A stretch of DNA of 64,000 nt from CAUPWF01 sp964367905 (lineage in GTDB: Bacteria > Bacillota > Clostridia > Lachnospirales > Lachnospiraceae), in the NCBI GenBank assembly GCA_964367905.1, contig CAYIZP010000013.1, positions 9,979 through 73,978 of the forward strand, in the 5' to 3' direction. A model generated the notes under the pieces. That model had not been told where the DNA came from. It saw only the letters and a list, made by a program, of their open reading frames with translations, and did not search any database. The number at the start of each line of letters is the position of its first letter. Position 1 is the stretch's first letter. Shown here piece by piece: positions 15,890-24,421 of this stretch. Made by a program: the position numbers and the translations under genes.

Positions 15890-17254
15890 TTAATTTTTAA
15901 AACTATGTATCGGTGCTGGGATTCTTCCAGTACGATTTATAAATGCATCGCATCCAAATGCATTGACTGGCATAATTGGTGCATAACCTAATAATCCACC
16001 AAATTCAGCCACCTCGCCAACATCTTTACCTATCACTGGTATCAGTCTTACTGCCGTTGTCTTCTGATTAATCATTCCGATTGCCATCTCATCAGCAATG
16101 ATTCCTGATATAGTTGTTGGTTTTGTATTTCCTGGAATAGCAATCATATCAAGACCTACTGAACATACACAAGTCATAGCTTCTAATTTTTCAAGATTCA
16201 AAGCACCCAAATTAACTGCATCAATCATTCCTTGATCTTCACTGACTGGTATGAAAGCACCGCTCAATCCCCCCACGTAAGACGAAGCCATAACGCCCCC
16301 CTTCTTCACTTGGTCATTGAGTAATGCCAAGGCTGCTGTTGTTCCTGGTGCACCCACTCGCTCCAAACCGATTTCCTCTAATATTTCTGCCACACTATCT
16401 CCGATGGCTGGGGTCGGTGCTAGAGAGAGATCCACAATTCCAAATGGAATATTTAATCTCTTAGACGCTTCTTCCGCCACTAACTGTCCCACACGGGTAA
16501 CTTTGAATGCTGTCTTTTTAATTGTTTCACATAGAACTTCAAACCCTTGTCCTCTTACTTGTTCTAATGCTTTTTTCACAACACCAGGTCCACTGACACC
16601 TACATTGATTACAGCATCGCCCTCTGTTACACCGAGGAAAGCCCCTGCCATAAATGGATTGTCATCTGGAGCATTACAGAAGATAACTAATTTTGCACAC
16701 CCTAGAGAATCTATTTCTTTTGTTGCTTCTGCTGTTGCAACCACCATTTCCCCACATAATTTCACAGCATCCATATTAATTCCACAGCGAGTAGAACCCA
16801 CATTGATAGAACTACATACACGCTCCGTCGTAGAAAGTGCCTCTGGAATTGAACGAATCAACCATTCATCGCTCTTAGTCATTGCCTTTGATACTAAAGC
16901 AGAATATCCACCGATAAAATTCACCCCTACTTCTTTTGCTGCACGATCCAATGTGCGTGCAATCGAAACAAAATCTTCCGAATTCTTACAAGCTGCACCG
17001 CCAATTAGTGAAATCGGTGTAATTGAAATTCTCTTATTTACAATTGGGATTCCATACTCATCCCCAATTTGGTCTCCAGTCTCCACTAGATTTTTCGCTA
17101 GTGTAGTAATCTTTGTATATATTTTTTCATTTAAGACATCTAGATTCGAATCAATACAGTCCATAAGACTAATCCCCAATGTAATCGTTCTAACATCAAG
17201 GTTCATATCCTGTATCATTCGATTTGTTTCTTTCACTTCATACATATTAATCAT
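15890..17254 (-). CDS. UPF0210/DUF711 family protein (PFL family)
   Basis: 454-residue protein of the UPF0210 family, near full length. Recognized from VRTITLGISLMDC near the N-terminus and the glycine-rich VNVGVSGPGVVKKAL segment in the middle. Function unknown to me; members usually lie directly after an UPF0237 ACT-domain gene, as here (48-nt gap). I keep the first ATG because relatives begin MIN..EV.ET..MI. It may be a metabolic enzyme regulated by the ACT partner (inference). Confidence 0.88.
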   Translation of the reverse strand: MINMYEVKETNRMIQDMNLDVRTITLGISLMDCIDSNLDVLNEKIYTKITTLAKNLVETGDQIGDEYGIPIVNKRISITPISLIGGAACKNSEDFVSIARTLDRAAKEVGVNFIGGYSALVSKAMTKSDEWLIRSIPEALSTTERVCSSINVGSTRCGINMDAVKLCGEMVVATAEATKEIDSLGCAKLVIFCNAPDDNPFMAGAFLGVTEGDAVINVGVSGPGVVKKALEQVRGQGFEVLCETIKKTAFKVTRVGQLVAEEASKRLNIPFGIVDLSLAPTPAIGDSVAEILEEIGLERVGAPGTTAALALLNDQVKKGGVMASSYVGGLSGAFIPVSEDQGMIDAVNLGALNLEKLEAMTCVCSVGLDMIAIPGNTKPTTISGIIADEMAIGMINQKTTAVRLIPVIGKDVGEVAEFGGLLGYAPIMPVNAFGCDAFINRTGRIPAPIHSFKN

Positions 17255-17302
17255 AATAATATCTATCCCTTCTCACAGTCTGCCAACTTTGAACCATTCG
17301 CC

Positions 17303-17575
17303 TTATAATCTATGCATTTTTCCGAAAATTTCTTCACGTTGACACTGAATACGAACTCCGATTTCATCTCCTAGTTCACTTAAACCACTTACAACCTCAT
17401 TATAAGTTTGGTCTACCTCAGTAATATCCACAACCATCATCATATTAAAATATCCTTGAACTATCGTCTGCGAAATATCCAAAACATTCACTTGCTTCTC
17501 AGACAAATAAATACAAACTTTTGCAATAATCCCCACTTTGTCTTTTCCTATCACTGTAATTATACTTTTCTTCAT
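17303..17575 (-). CDS. ACT domain protein, UPF0237 family
   Basis: 90-residue single ACT domain, starting MKKSIITVIGKDKVGIIAKV with the ligand-loop motif GKDKVG. ACT domains bind amino acids or other small molecules and regulate partner enzymes. Constant association with the UPF0210 gene suggests a functional pair. GAGGAG precedes the ATG. Ligand unknown. Confidence 0.9.
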   Translation of the reverse strand: MKKSIITVIGKDKVGIIAKVCIYLSEKQVNVLDISQTIVQGYFNMMMVVDITEVDQTYNEVVSGLSELGDEIGVRIQCQREEIFGKMHRL

Positions 17576-17593
17576 ATCGTGTCTCCTCTTCTG

Positions 17594-18397
17594 CTATCCA
17601 TTCAGAACAATCATTTCTGAAAGACCATCTTTCTTCGCAACCATCAATTTGAAATCTTTGCAACTAAAGGGAACTTCACTTAAGTTCACTTCAAGTTTTA
17701 CTGTTTCATAAGCCAACTCATCGTAATTATTATCCTTACTAATATGACCTAGCATTACATATTTTAATTTTTTATGTAGTATATCACAAAGTAATCGTCC
17801 TGACAATTCATTCGACAAATGTCCTTTATTTCCTAAGACTCGTTTTTTTAACGAATATGGGTATTTCCCTACTTCTAACATATGTACATCATGATTTGCT
17901 TCCAGAAAAACCGCATCTAGTTTACATAATTTATTTATTGTATACTCATCGTAGCATCCTAAGTCCGTAACAACTGCTAATGATTTCTCTTCATGTGTAA
18001 TTTTATATCCTGTTGGCTCTATCGAATCATGAGAGATATGAAACGCCTCAATGATTAACTCTCCATGTGTAACAGGATGATTCACATCGATGGGATTCAA
18101 TAATGCCTCTTGAATCTCTCCCACTGCTTTTGATTGCTTTATCCCCCTAATCGTCCCACTAGATGCATAAATTGGAATCGAGTAACCTCTTGACATCACA
18201 CCCAGTCCCGCTATATGATCACTGTGTTCATGGGTAATAAAAATCCCACTAATCTCAGAAACAGGTACCCCGATATCTAATAATCCTGCCTCTATTTTCT
18301 TCTTGCTAATTCCTGCATCTATTAAGACGTGTGTATTTGCACTCCCCACATAAATACAGTTTCCACCACTACCACTTGCAATACTACATAATTTCAT
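17594..18397 (-). CDS. walJ: MBL-fold metallohydrolase, WalJ/YycJ family
   Basis: 267 residues, beginning MKLCSIASGSGGNCIYVG, with the metal motif ITHEHSDHIAG and later histidines (NHDVHML, GHISKDN). WalJ/YycJ proteins are probable DNA nucleases; in some Firmicutes they sit with walRK and link cell-wall or replication status. No walRK is present here; the gene overlaps the end of coaE by 14 bp. AGGAG is 7 nt before the ATG. Confidence 0.85.
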   Translation of the reverse strand: MKLCSIASGSGGNCIYVGSANTHVLIDAGISKKKIEAGLLDIGVPVSEISGIFITHEHSDHIAGLGVMSRGYSIPIYASSGTIRGIKQSKAVGEIQEALLNPIDVNHPVTHGELIIEAFHISHDSIEPTGYKITHEEKSLAVVTDLGCYDEYTINKLCKLDAVFLEANHDVHMLEVGKYPYSLKKRVLGNKGHLSNELSGRLLCDILHKKLKYVMLGHISKDNNYDELAYETVKLEVNLSEVPFSCKDFKLMVAKKDGLSEMIVLNG

Positions 18398-18998
18398 TTG
18401 TTTCTCCTAATAAGCGCTTCAATTCTTTATCGATCTTTTGGTGGAGCGACTCTAGTGTCCCCGTATTATCAATGACATAGTCACACCCCTCTTCAAACGC
18501 CTCGTTACTTAACTGTAGGTGGTCAATATCTGAAAATTTCTCCTCCGTACAGTTTCTATTTTTTACAACTCTCTCTCTGCGAATATTCGCACCTGTTTTA
18601 ATATACCATATTTCATCACAGATTTGTTGATAATTTTCTTCTAATAAAAGTGCAGCCTCTAAAACAAACAACTTGCACCCTGATTTTTCATGAACTAAAA
18701 TCAAACGATTGACTTCATTTTTTACCGCTGGATGCATAATTTGATTTAACGTTTTTAATTTTTCTGTATCTTGAAACACAATATTTCCTAGTGCTTTTCG
18801 ATCAATATTTCCTATCTCGTCTAGAATTTCTTCTCCAAACTCACTTACTATCTCTAGATATGTAGATTTTCCTATTCCCTGAATCCCATGCGCTACTTTA
18901 TCCGCCTCATAAGTGATTAATCCCGACTTTGTGCTCAGATATTTAAGCACTTCACTTTTTCCTGATCCAATTCTACCTGTAACTCCTAATATTTTCAT
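18384..18998 (-). CDS. coaE: dephospho-CoA kinase
   Basis: Last step of coenzyme A synthesis: phosphorylates the ribose 3'-OH of dephospho-CoA. The 204-residue protein has the P-loop GVTGRIGSGKSE at the N-terminus, the LID-region arginines RRERVVKNR, and D/H contacts typical of CoaE. Start is at ATG 18998 (MKILGVTGR); the longer frame to 19040 would add 14 unrelated residues. Confidence 0.94.
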   Translation of the reverse strand: MKILGVTGRIGSGKSEVLKYLSTKSGLITYEADKVAHGIQGIGKSTYLEIVSEFGEEILDEIGNIDRKALGNIVFQDTEKLKTLNQIMHPAVKNEVNRLILVHEKSGCKLFVLEAALLLEENYQQICDEIWYIKTGANIRRERVVKNRNCTEEKFSDIDHLQLSNEAFEEGCDYVIDNTGTLESLHQKIDKELKRLLGETNEIM

Positions 18999-19020
18999 AC
19001 TCCGTCCTATCAATTCATAA

Positions 19021-19050
19021 ATGACAGACAATGTTTCCACTGCCTGTCAT
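19021..19050 (-). terminator. possible weak terminator or mRNA hairpin between oadA-like gene and coaE
   Basis: A 13-bp imperfect stem (19021-19033 with 19038-19050, two G-T pairs) closed by a GAAA tetraloop on the minus strand. The following TTTATG is only weakly U-rich, so read-through into coaE is likely. Confidence 0.4.
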
Positions 19051-19085
19051 CTTATGAAATTTTACTTATGATTTTCAATATATTT

Positions 19086-20489
19086 TTAAACTGGATATGC
19101 TCCATCTTTTGTATCTGCAACATTTGCATCAATCTTGGTCTTTTGTGCATCTCTATACTTAAAGAACTCAATCGCAACCTGCGGGAATAATGCATATGAC
19201 AATACATCCTCATCTTGTTGCTTGTATTGTGCCATTTCTGCTTCTAACGTATCTAATTCTGCAGGCAATGTATCTGCAAATCTACAAGTAATCGGCTCTA
19301 CGTCTCCGATAACCTTCTTCTGTACTTCTGGATTGAATGGCTTAACTGTTCTACCATATTTTCCTGACAGAACATCCTTTGTCTCTTTTGTAGCCATCTT
19401 GTATCTTTCACCCATCAATACATTAAACACCGCTTGTGTACCAACGATTTGTGATGAAGGTGTAACAAGAGGGCACTCTCCTAAGTCCTTACGCACTCTC
19501 GGTACTTCTTCAAGAACTTCATAGTACTTATCCTCTGCACCTTGCTCTTTTAATTGAGATGTAAGATTCGATAACATACCACCTGGAACTTGATATAATA
19601 ATGTTTTGATATTTACACCCAAGTTCTTTGGATTCAATAATCCACTCTCTAGTGCTTGATCCTTTAATGGTCTGAAGTAATCCGCAATCTCTGCTAATAA
19701 ACCTTGATCAAAGCCCGTATCATATGGTGTACCCTTAAACGTTTCAACCATAACCTCTGTAGCTGGTTGTGAGGTTCCAAGTGCGAATGGAGACATTGCA
19801 GTATCGATTACATCCACTCCCGCTTCAACCGCTTTTAGATATGTCATAGAAGCAACACCAGAAGTATAGTGTGTGTGTAATTGAATAGGAATCTCCACAG
19901 CATCCTTCAACGCTTGTACTAATTCTGTTGCTTGATATGGTAATAACAAACCAGCCATATCCTTGATACAGATTGAGTTTGCACCCATCTCTTGTACGTC
20001 ACGAGCCATATTCACCCAATAATCTTGTGTATATGCATCTCCTAGTGTATAAGAAAGCGCAACTTGTGCATGTCCTTTTTCTTTATTTGCAGCAGAAACT
20101 GCCGTTTGTAAGTTTCTCAAGTCATTTAAACAATCAAAGATTCTAATAATATCCATTCCATTTGCCACAGACTTTTGTACAAAGTACTCTACCACATCAT
20201 CTGCATATGGACGATATCCTAAGATATTTTGTCCGCGGAAAAGCATTTGTAATTTTGTGTTTTTGAACCCATCACGAAACTTGCGTAATCTCTCCCATGG
20301 ATCTTCTTTTAAGAATCGGATAGAAGCATCAAATGTAGCCCCTCCCCAACACTCAACTGCGTGATATCCTACTTTATCCATTTTATCAATAATTGGTAAC
20401 ATCTGTTCCGTTGTCATTCTCGTTGCAATCAAAGATTGATGTGCATCACGAAGAATGGTTTCCATTATTTTAATCGGTTTTTGCTCCAT
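19086..20489 (-). CDS. oxaloacetate decarboxylase alpha/transcarboxylase 5S-type carboxyltransferase
   Basis: 467 residues, a TIM-barrel carboxyltransferase of the pyruvate carboxylase/oxaloacetate decarboxylase alpha/transcarboxylase 5S family. Metal and carboxyl-lysine site: D15 (ILRDAHQSLIATRM), K176 (CIKDMAG), H205 and H207 (LHTHYTSG). It moves a carboxyl group between oxaloacetate/pyruvate and biotin. It ends after the conserved domain with no biotinyl domain; the separate carrier gene at 21694-22062 supplies that. Last gene of the five-gene pump operon (31 nt from oadB). Confidence 0.9.
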   Translation of the reverse strand: MEQKPIKIMETILRDAHQSLIATRMTTEQMLPIIDKMDKVGYHAVECWGGATFDASIRFLKEDPWERLRKFRDGFKNTKLQMLFRGQNILGYRPYADDVVEYFVQKSVANGMDIIRIFDCLNDLRNLQTAVSAANKEKGHAQVALSYTLGDAYTQDYWVNMARDVQEMGANSICIKDMAGLLLPYQATELVQALKDAVEIPIQLHTHYTSGVASMTYLKAVEAGVDVIDTAMSPFALGTSQPATEVMVETFKGTPYDTGFDQGLLAEIADYFRPLKDQALESGLLNPKNLGVNIKTLLYQVPGGMLSNLTSQLKEQGAEDKYYEVLEEVPRVRKDLGECPLVTPSSQIVGTQAVFNVLMGERYKMATKETKDVLSGKYGRTVKPFNPEVQKKVIGDVEPITCRFADTLPAELDTLEAEMAQYKQQDEDVLSYALFPQVAIEFFKYRDAQKTKIDANVADTKDGAYPV

Positions 20490-20520
20490 GTCTATTTCTC
20501 CTTATATTTTCAAATTTGTT

Positions 20521-21672
20521 TTATTGCACACCGAAGATTGCCATAAATGTACCGGCTGCAACTGCTGTACCGATAACACCAGCAACGTTTGGTCCCATTG
20601 CGTGCATCAACAAGAAGTTGGTTGGATCCGCCTCTGCCCCCACTTTTTGAGATACTCTGGCCGCCATAGGAACAGCCGAAACTCCAGCTGAACCGATGAG
20701 CGGATTCACCTTACCTCCAGTCGCCTTACACATAATCTTACCAAAGATTACTCCAGCTGCCGTTCCAAACATAAATGCTGCAAGACCTAGTGCTACGATA
20801 TATAATGTCTCTAAATTTAAGAAAGCCTCTGCACTTGTTGTAGCGCCAACTGAAGTTCCCAGTAGAATAACTACAATATACATCAATGCATTGGATGCTG
20901 TCTCTGTTAATTGTCTCACTACTCCTGATTCACGGAATAGATTACCAAGCATCAACATACCTACAAGTGGAGCTGTTGACGGTAAGATTGAGCAAACAAC
21001 AATTGTTACAATAATTGGGAACAAGATCTTCTCCAACTTTGATACAGGTCTCAATTGTTCCATCTTAATCTTACGTTCTTTCTCTGTTGTCAGTAGTTTC
21101 ATAATTGGTGGTTGAATAATTGGAACCAAAGACATATAAGAATATGCTGCTACCGCAATCGGCCCCATGATTGCTGTCTGATCCAATTTACCAGCTAAAA
21201 AGATTGATGTTGGACCGTCCGCACCACCGATAATAGAGATTGCCGCTGCTGCTTTGTCTGAAAATCCAAGTGCCATCGCTCCGAAATAAGCTGCGAATAT
21301 ACCAAATTGTGCCGCCGCACCAAGCAAAAAGCTTTTTGGGTTTGCTATCAATGGCCCGAAATCTGTCATCGCTCCTACACCCAAAAAAATCAGTGATGGC
21401 AACACTGCCCATTCGTCTAGCAAATAGAAATAATGTAATAGACCTGCCACTCCATTAGAAGATTCTTCTGCCGAAATCATAATATCCGGATAAATGTTTA
21501 CTAACAACATTCCAAAAGCAATCGGTACTAATAAAAGTGGTTCAAATCCATGTCTGATAGCCAAGAATAGGAAAAGGCAAGCAACCCCAACCATAACAAG
21601 ATTCCCCCATGTTAGGTTCATGAAAGCGGTCTGTTGCACAAGATTTCCTAAAGTGCTCATAATATAATCCAT
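20521..21672 (-). CDS. oadB: sodium-translocating decarboxylase beta subunit
   Basis: 383-residue very hydrophobic protein of the OadB/MmdB/GcdB family. It decarboxylates carboxybiotin and pumps Na+ out across the membrane. The signature GGADGPTSIFLA and SAGVSAVPMAAR are present, with about nine or more membrane spans. GGAGG precedes the ATG. With the carrier and carboxyltransferase genes it completes a pump module. Whether the physiological substrate is oxaloacetate or an acyl-CoA cannot be told from the beta subunit. Confidence 0.93.
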   Translation of the reverse strand: MDYIMSTLGNLVQQTAFMNLTWGNLVMVGVACLFLFLAIRHGFEPLLLVPIAFGMLLVNIYPDIMISAEESSNGVAGLLHYFYLLDEWAVLPSLIFLGVGAMTDFGPLIANPKSFLLGAAAQFGIFAAYFGAMALGFSDKAAAAISIIGGADGPTSIFLAGKLDQTAIMGPIAVAAYSYMSLVPIIQPPIMKLLTTEKERKIKMEQLRPVSKLEKILFPIIVTIVVCSILPSTAPLVGMLMLGNLFRESGVVRQLTETASNALMYIVVILLGTSVGATTSAEAFLNLETLYIVALGLAAFMFGTAAGVIFGKIMCKATGGKVNPLIGSAGVSAVPMAARVSQKVGAEADPTNFLLMHAMGPNVAGVIGTAVAAGTFMAIFGVQ

Positions 21673-21693
21673 GTTTTAACCTCCGTCGTTACT

Positions 21694-22062
21694 TTAGTTT
21701 AATGTTGCTAATACTGCTCCTGATTCAATCATATCGCCTACTGCCACGTTCATACTTGCCACAGTACCATCTTCTGGTGCAACAACAGGAATTTCCATCT
21801 TCATCGCTTCAATCACGACTACTGTATCACCTTTTTTTACTGCCTGTCCTACACTTGCTTCTAATTTGAATACTTTTCCAGCTGCTCCCGCTTTTACTTC
21901 AATTCCACCTGCCGCAGCACTTGCTACTGGCGCTGCCACTACAGGTGCTGCCGCTACAGGTATCGCTGCCATAACTGGTGCTGCTACTGATGCCGATGCT
22001 CCTTTTTCTTCTACTGCTACATCGTATGCAACTCCATTAACTGTAATTGTATAGTTTTTCAT
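21694..22062 (-). CDS. biotin carboxyl carrier protein of decarboxylase
   Basis: 122 residues: a short N-terminal segment, an Ala/Pro/Val-rich flexible linker (about 22-52) and a biotinyl domain with VVIEAMKMEIPV, the biotinylated lysine being K88. It shuttles carboxybiotin between the carboxyltransferase and OadB. Size and linker resemble MmdC/GcdC-type carriers. AGGAGG is upstream. No biotin protein ligase is in the window. Confidence 0.93.
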   Translation of the reverse strand: MKNYTITVNGVAYDVAVEEKGASASVAAPVMAAIPVAAAPVVAAPVASAAAGGIEVKAGAAGKVFKLEASVGQAVKKGDTVVVIEAMKMEIPVVAPEDGTVASMNVAVGDMIESGAVLATLN

Positions 22063-22081
22063 CTTAAATTCCTCCTAAATT

Positions 22082-22849
22082 CTATCCATTCCACTGGTTT
22101 GATTTTCTACGTTTTATTGATCGAACCACAAATCCATCTGTTGTAGTTCCTTCTGCTGCTGCAATCGCTGCAGCAATTACTGCAATCAATTGTGAGTCAT
22201 CTTCTTGAGCCGTTACCACTACTGGCTCCACCACTTTTACATCTTTCACAACTTCTTGCAGTTCTGGTTTCTTATTAAATTTCGCTTCCAATGCTGGAAT
22301 GAATTTAAACAAAGAAATTATAAATGATATAAAGATTAAAACAACAAAAACAGTTCCCATACCCAAAAGTGTATTCATCCCTGCTTTCGAAAGTATTTCG
22401 CCCATAGTATATTCTGGAGATACTGTCATAGACTCTAAGTTTCCATGATCATCGAACATAAATTCAATGCTTGCATCTCTTTCTTCAAACTTTGCTTCTG
22501 TTTCTACAATTATATCACCACTTGATATCGTTGTTGAATACTCGCCATATTCTACTAGCATTCCACATTCTTCTATAGATCCCTTCCAAGCGGTAATCAT
22601 TGTACGGAAGTCTTTTCCTTCAATCGGTAACTGTGAATTTGCCATAATCGCATCTAAGTCTTCATCCGAATATCCTAGGAATATCTCGAGATCTGCTTCT
22701 TGCATTGCAGCAAAACTCTGAATCATAGTATCTGAAATCACACTCAATTCTTGCGTTTCTTGCTCCGGACTAACCTCCGAGCTCGAGCATCCAACAATAG
22801 CAAATACACAAATTATCGTCAATAATAATAAGCTAATTTTTTTCTTCAC
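22082..22849 (-). CDS. lipoprotein-OadG fusion, decarboxylase gamma/delta subunit
   Basis: 255 residues. A lipoprotein signal peptide ends at C21 (FAIVGC). Residues about 25-155 form an extracytoplasmic domain that looks DUF3887-like. One membrane helix follows at about 160-185 (GTVFVVLIFISFIISLF), then a charged linker and the OadG/MmdD-type C-terminus DGFVVRSIKRRKSNQW. OadG-type subunits hold the alpha, beta and carrier subunits together. The usual subunit is about 80-120 residues, so the outer lipid-anchored domain is an addition. GTG start, AGAGGTG upstream. Confidence 0.82.
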   Translation of the reverse strand: MKKKISLLLLTIICVFAIVGCSSSEVSPEQETQELSVISDTMIQSFAAMQEADLEIFLGYSDEDLDAIMANSQLPIEGKDFRTMITAWKGSIEECGMLVEYGEYSTTISSGDIIVETEAKFEERDASIEFMFDDHGNLESMTVSPEYTMGEILSKAGMNTLLGMGTVFVVLIFISFIISLFKFIPALEAKFNKKPELQEVVKDVKVVEPVVVTAQEDDSQLIAVIAAAIAAAEGTTTDGFVVRSIKRRKSNQWNG

Positions 22850-22863
22850 TAATTGTCACCTCT

Positions 22864-24300
22864 CTAAATTGAACCATGTTTTTTCATCGGACGTTCTTCT
22901 CGCTTCGTGAATAACATCTCGAATGCTCCGATTACATATTTTCTTGTATCTGCTGGATTGATGATGGTATCGACATACCCTCTCTTCGCCGCTGAGATTG
23001 TACTAGATTGTAATTCACTATATTGTGCTGATTTTTCCTTGATTGTAGTTGGCTCAGAATCTGCGTACATAATCTTGGCTGCCATATCAGCATCCATCAT
23101 ACCGATGCTAGCATTTGGCCAAGCATATACCATGTCTGCACCGATTGACTTACTGTTCATTGTCACATAAGCACTTCCAAAAGCTTTACCAATTACTACA
23201 TTTACCTTTGGTACTGTTGCATTTGCAAACGCATAAGTTAGTTTCGCTGCTTCTTTTGCAATTCTTTTCTCAGAACTTTGTGTCGCATAATACCCACTAA
23301 CATTTGTAAGCGTAAGTACTGGAATGCTAAACGCATCACAAAATGTCATAAACTTGCTCGCTTTGCTACAACCACTTGCTGACAAGCTTCCATCATAAGA
23401 TTCAATTACTTCTGCATTTGCATCATATATCTTTGTACGATTAGCAATTACACCAACTGTCATTCCGTTCAAACGAACAAATCCTGTCACCATATCTTTT
23501 GCATAGTCTTTTTTCGTTTCAATGAACACTTGATTATCTGCAAGCATAGATAATACGATTGAAGTATCTTCTGCTGCATTTTCAATATCTGCACACACAC
23601 GATTCAAGTCATCCGTACACTCGTCATACGCATCATTATCCTCGTTATTTGCTGGTAAAATAGCCACAAGGCCACGAATATTTGCAAGAATTTCTTCTTC
23701 AGAACCAACACCGTCCACAAGTCCAATCACTTCGCTTTGATACTGTGCTGTTGAGATATCGCATTTAGCTGTTGTGTTTCCAGCCAATGCATTTGGTGAA
23801 TTCACGAATAATTTCGCATTTTTTTCTTCCATATATGTGAAATCAGTTAAAGCAGGAACTAAAGCTAATCCGCCTCCACACATGCCAAAAATTGCTGTAA
23901 TCTGCGGGATTACTCCCGATGCCATCGCTTGTTTCATGTACAATGAACCAAACGCATGTAAAGCATCTGTCGCCTCTTGTAGTCTTAATCCTGCACAATC
24001 AATCAATCCGATAACTGGTGCACCCATCTTCATTGCCATATCATAGATATTAGCAATCTTCTTTGCATGCATCTCTCCCATAGAACCTTTCATAATTGAT
24101 GCATCTTGGCTATACACATAAACCAAATTGCTGTCAATCACTCCATATCCGGTTATTACACCATCTGATGGCATTGCATTTTCTGTCATGTTAAAATCAG
24201 TGTTTCTAGCTGTAATTGATCCTCCAATTTCAACAAAACTACCCGTATCAAGCAATGAATCAATTCGTTTACTTGCTACACTGGATGTGTTGTTACTCAT
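22864..24300 (-). CDS. acyl-CoA carboxyltransferase, methylmalonyl-CoA decarboxylase alpha/12S-like
   Basis: 478-residue crotonase-fold carboxyltransferase (two halves) of the MmdA/PccB/transcarboxylase 12S group. Seen: SIMKGSMGEMHAKKI in the first half (acyl-CoA region) and TNVSGYYATQSSEKR and GKAFGSAYVTMNSKSIGADMVYAWP in the second. It transfers CO2 between an acyl-CoA (methylmalonyl-CoA or malonyl-CoA) and biotin. At under 500 residues it is a little shorter than typical MmdA, and sequence alone does not fix the acyl-CoA. First gene of the pump operon, with its own promoter. Confidence 0.85.
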   Translation of the reverse strand: MSNNTSSVASKRIDSLLDTGSFVEIGGSITARNTDFNMTENAMPSDGVITGYGVIDSNLVYVYSQDASIMKGSMGEMHAKKIANIYDMAMKMGAPVIGLIDCAGLRLQEATDALHAFGSLYMKQAMASGVIPQITAIFGMCGGGLALVPALTDFTYMEEKNAKLFVNSPNALAGNTTAKCDISTAQYQSEVIGLVDGVGSEEEILANIRGLVAILPANNEDNDAYDECTDDLNRVCADIENAAEDTSIVLSMLADNQVFIETKKDYAKDMVTGFVRLNGMTVGVIANRTKIYDANAEVIESYDGSLSASGCSKASKFMTFCDAFSIPVLTLTNVSGYYATQSSEKRIAKEAAKLTYAFANATVPKVNVVIGKAFGSAYVTMNSKSIGADMVYAWPNASIGMMDADMAAKIMYADSEPTTIKEKSAQYSELQSSTISAAKRGYVDTIINPADTRKYVIGAFEMLFTKREERPMKKHGSI

Positions 24301-24357
24301 AGAATTTTCCTCCGTTTTCCAACTAATTTTAATAACTGTAAAAGTTATACATTTCTT

Positions 24358-24386
24358 ATTATATGATAGGTGGAAATTCTTTTCAA
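24358..24386 (-). promoter_or_regulatory. promoter for the carboxyltransferase/Na+ pump operon
   Basis: -35 TTGAAA (24381-24386), 17-nt spacer, perfect -10 TATAAT (24358-24363) on the minus strand; about 50-nt leader. A weak Rex-like half-palindrome upstream (24392-24409) is not counted. Confidence 0.75.
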
Positions 24387-24421
24387 CTGTTTTGTGTAAT
24401 TTATATCAATAACCTTACAAA

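Noticed and set aside
16317..17342. 341-residue open frame on the plus strand opposite the UPF0210 gene
   Set aside because: Antisense shadow: Ser/Pro/Thr-rich composition, no ribosome binding site, no family resemblance, and a conserved gene on the other strand.
24392..24409. Rex-like sequence TTGTGTAATTTATATCAA upstream of the decarboxylase operon promoter
   Set aside because: Only one half-site is close to consensus and it lies upstream of the -35; too weak to call without a genome-wide motif model.
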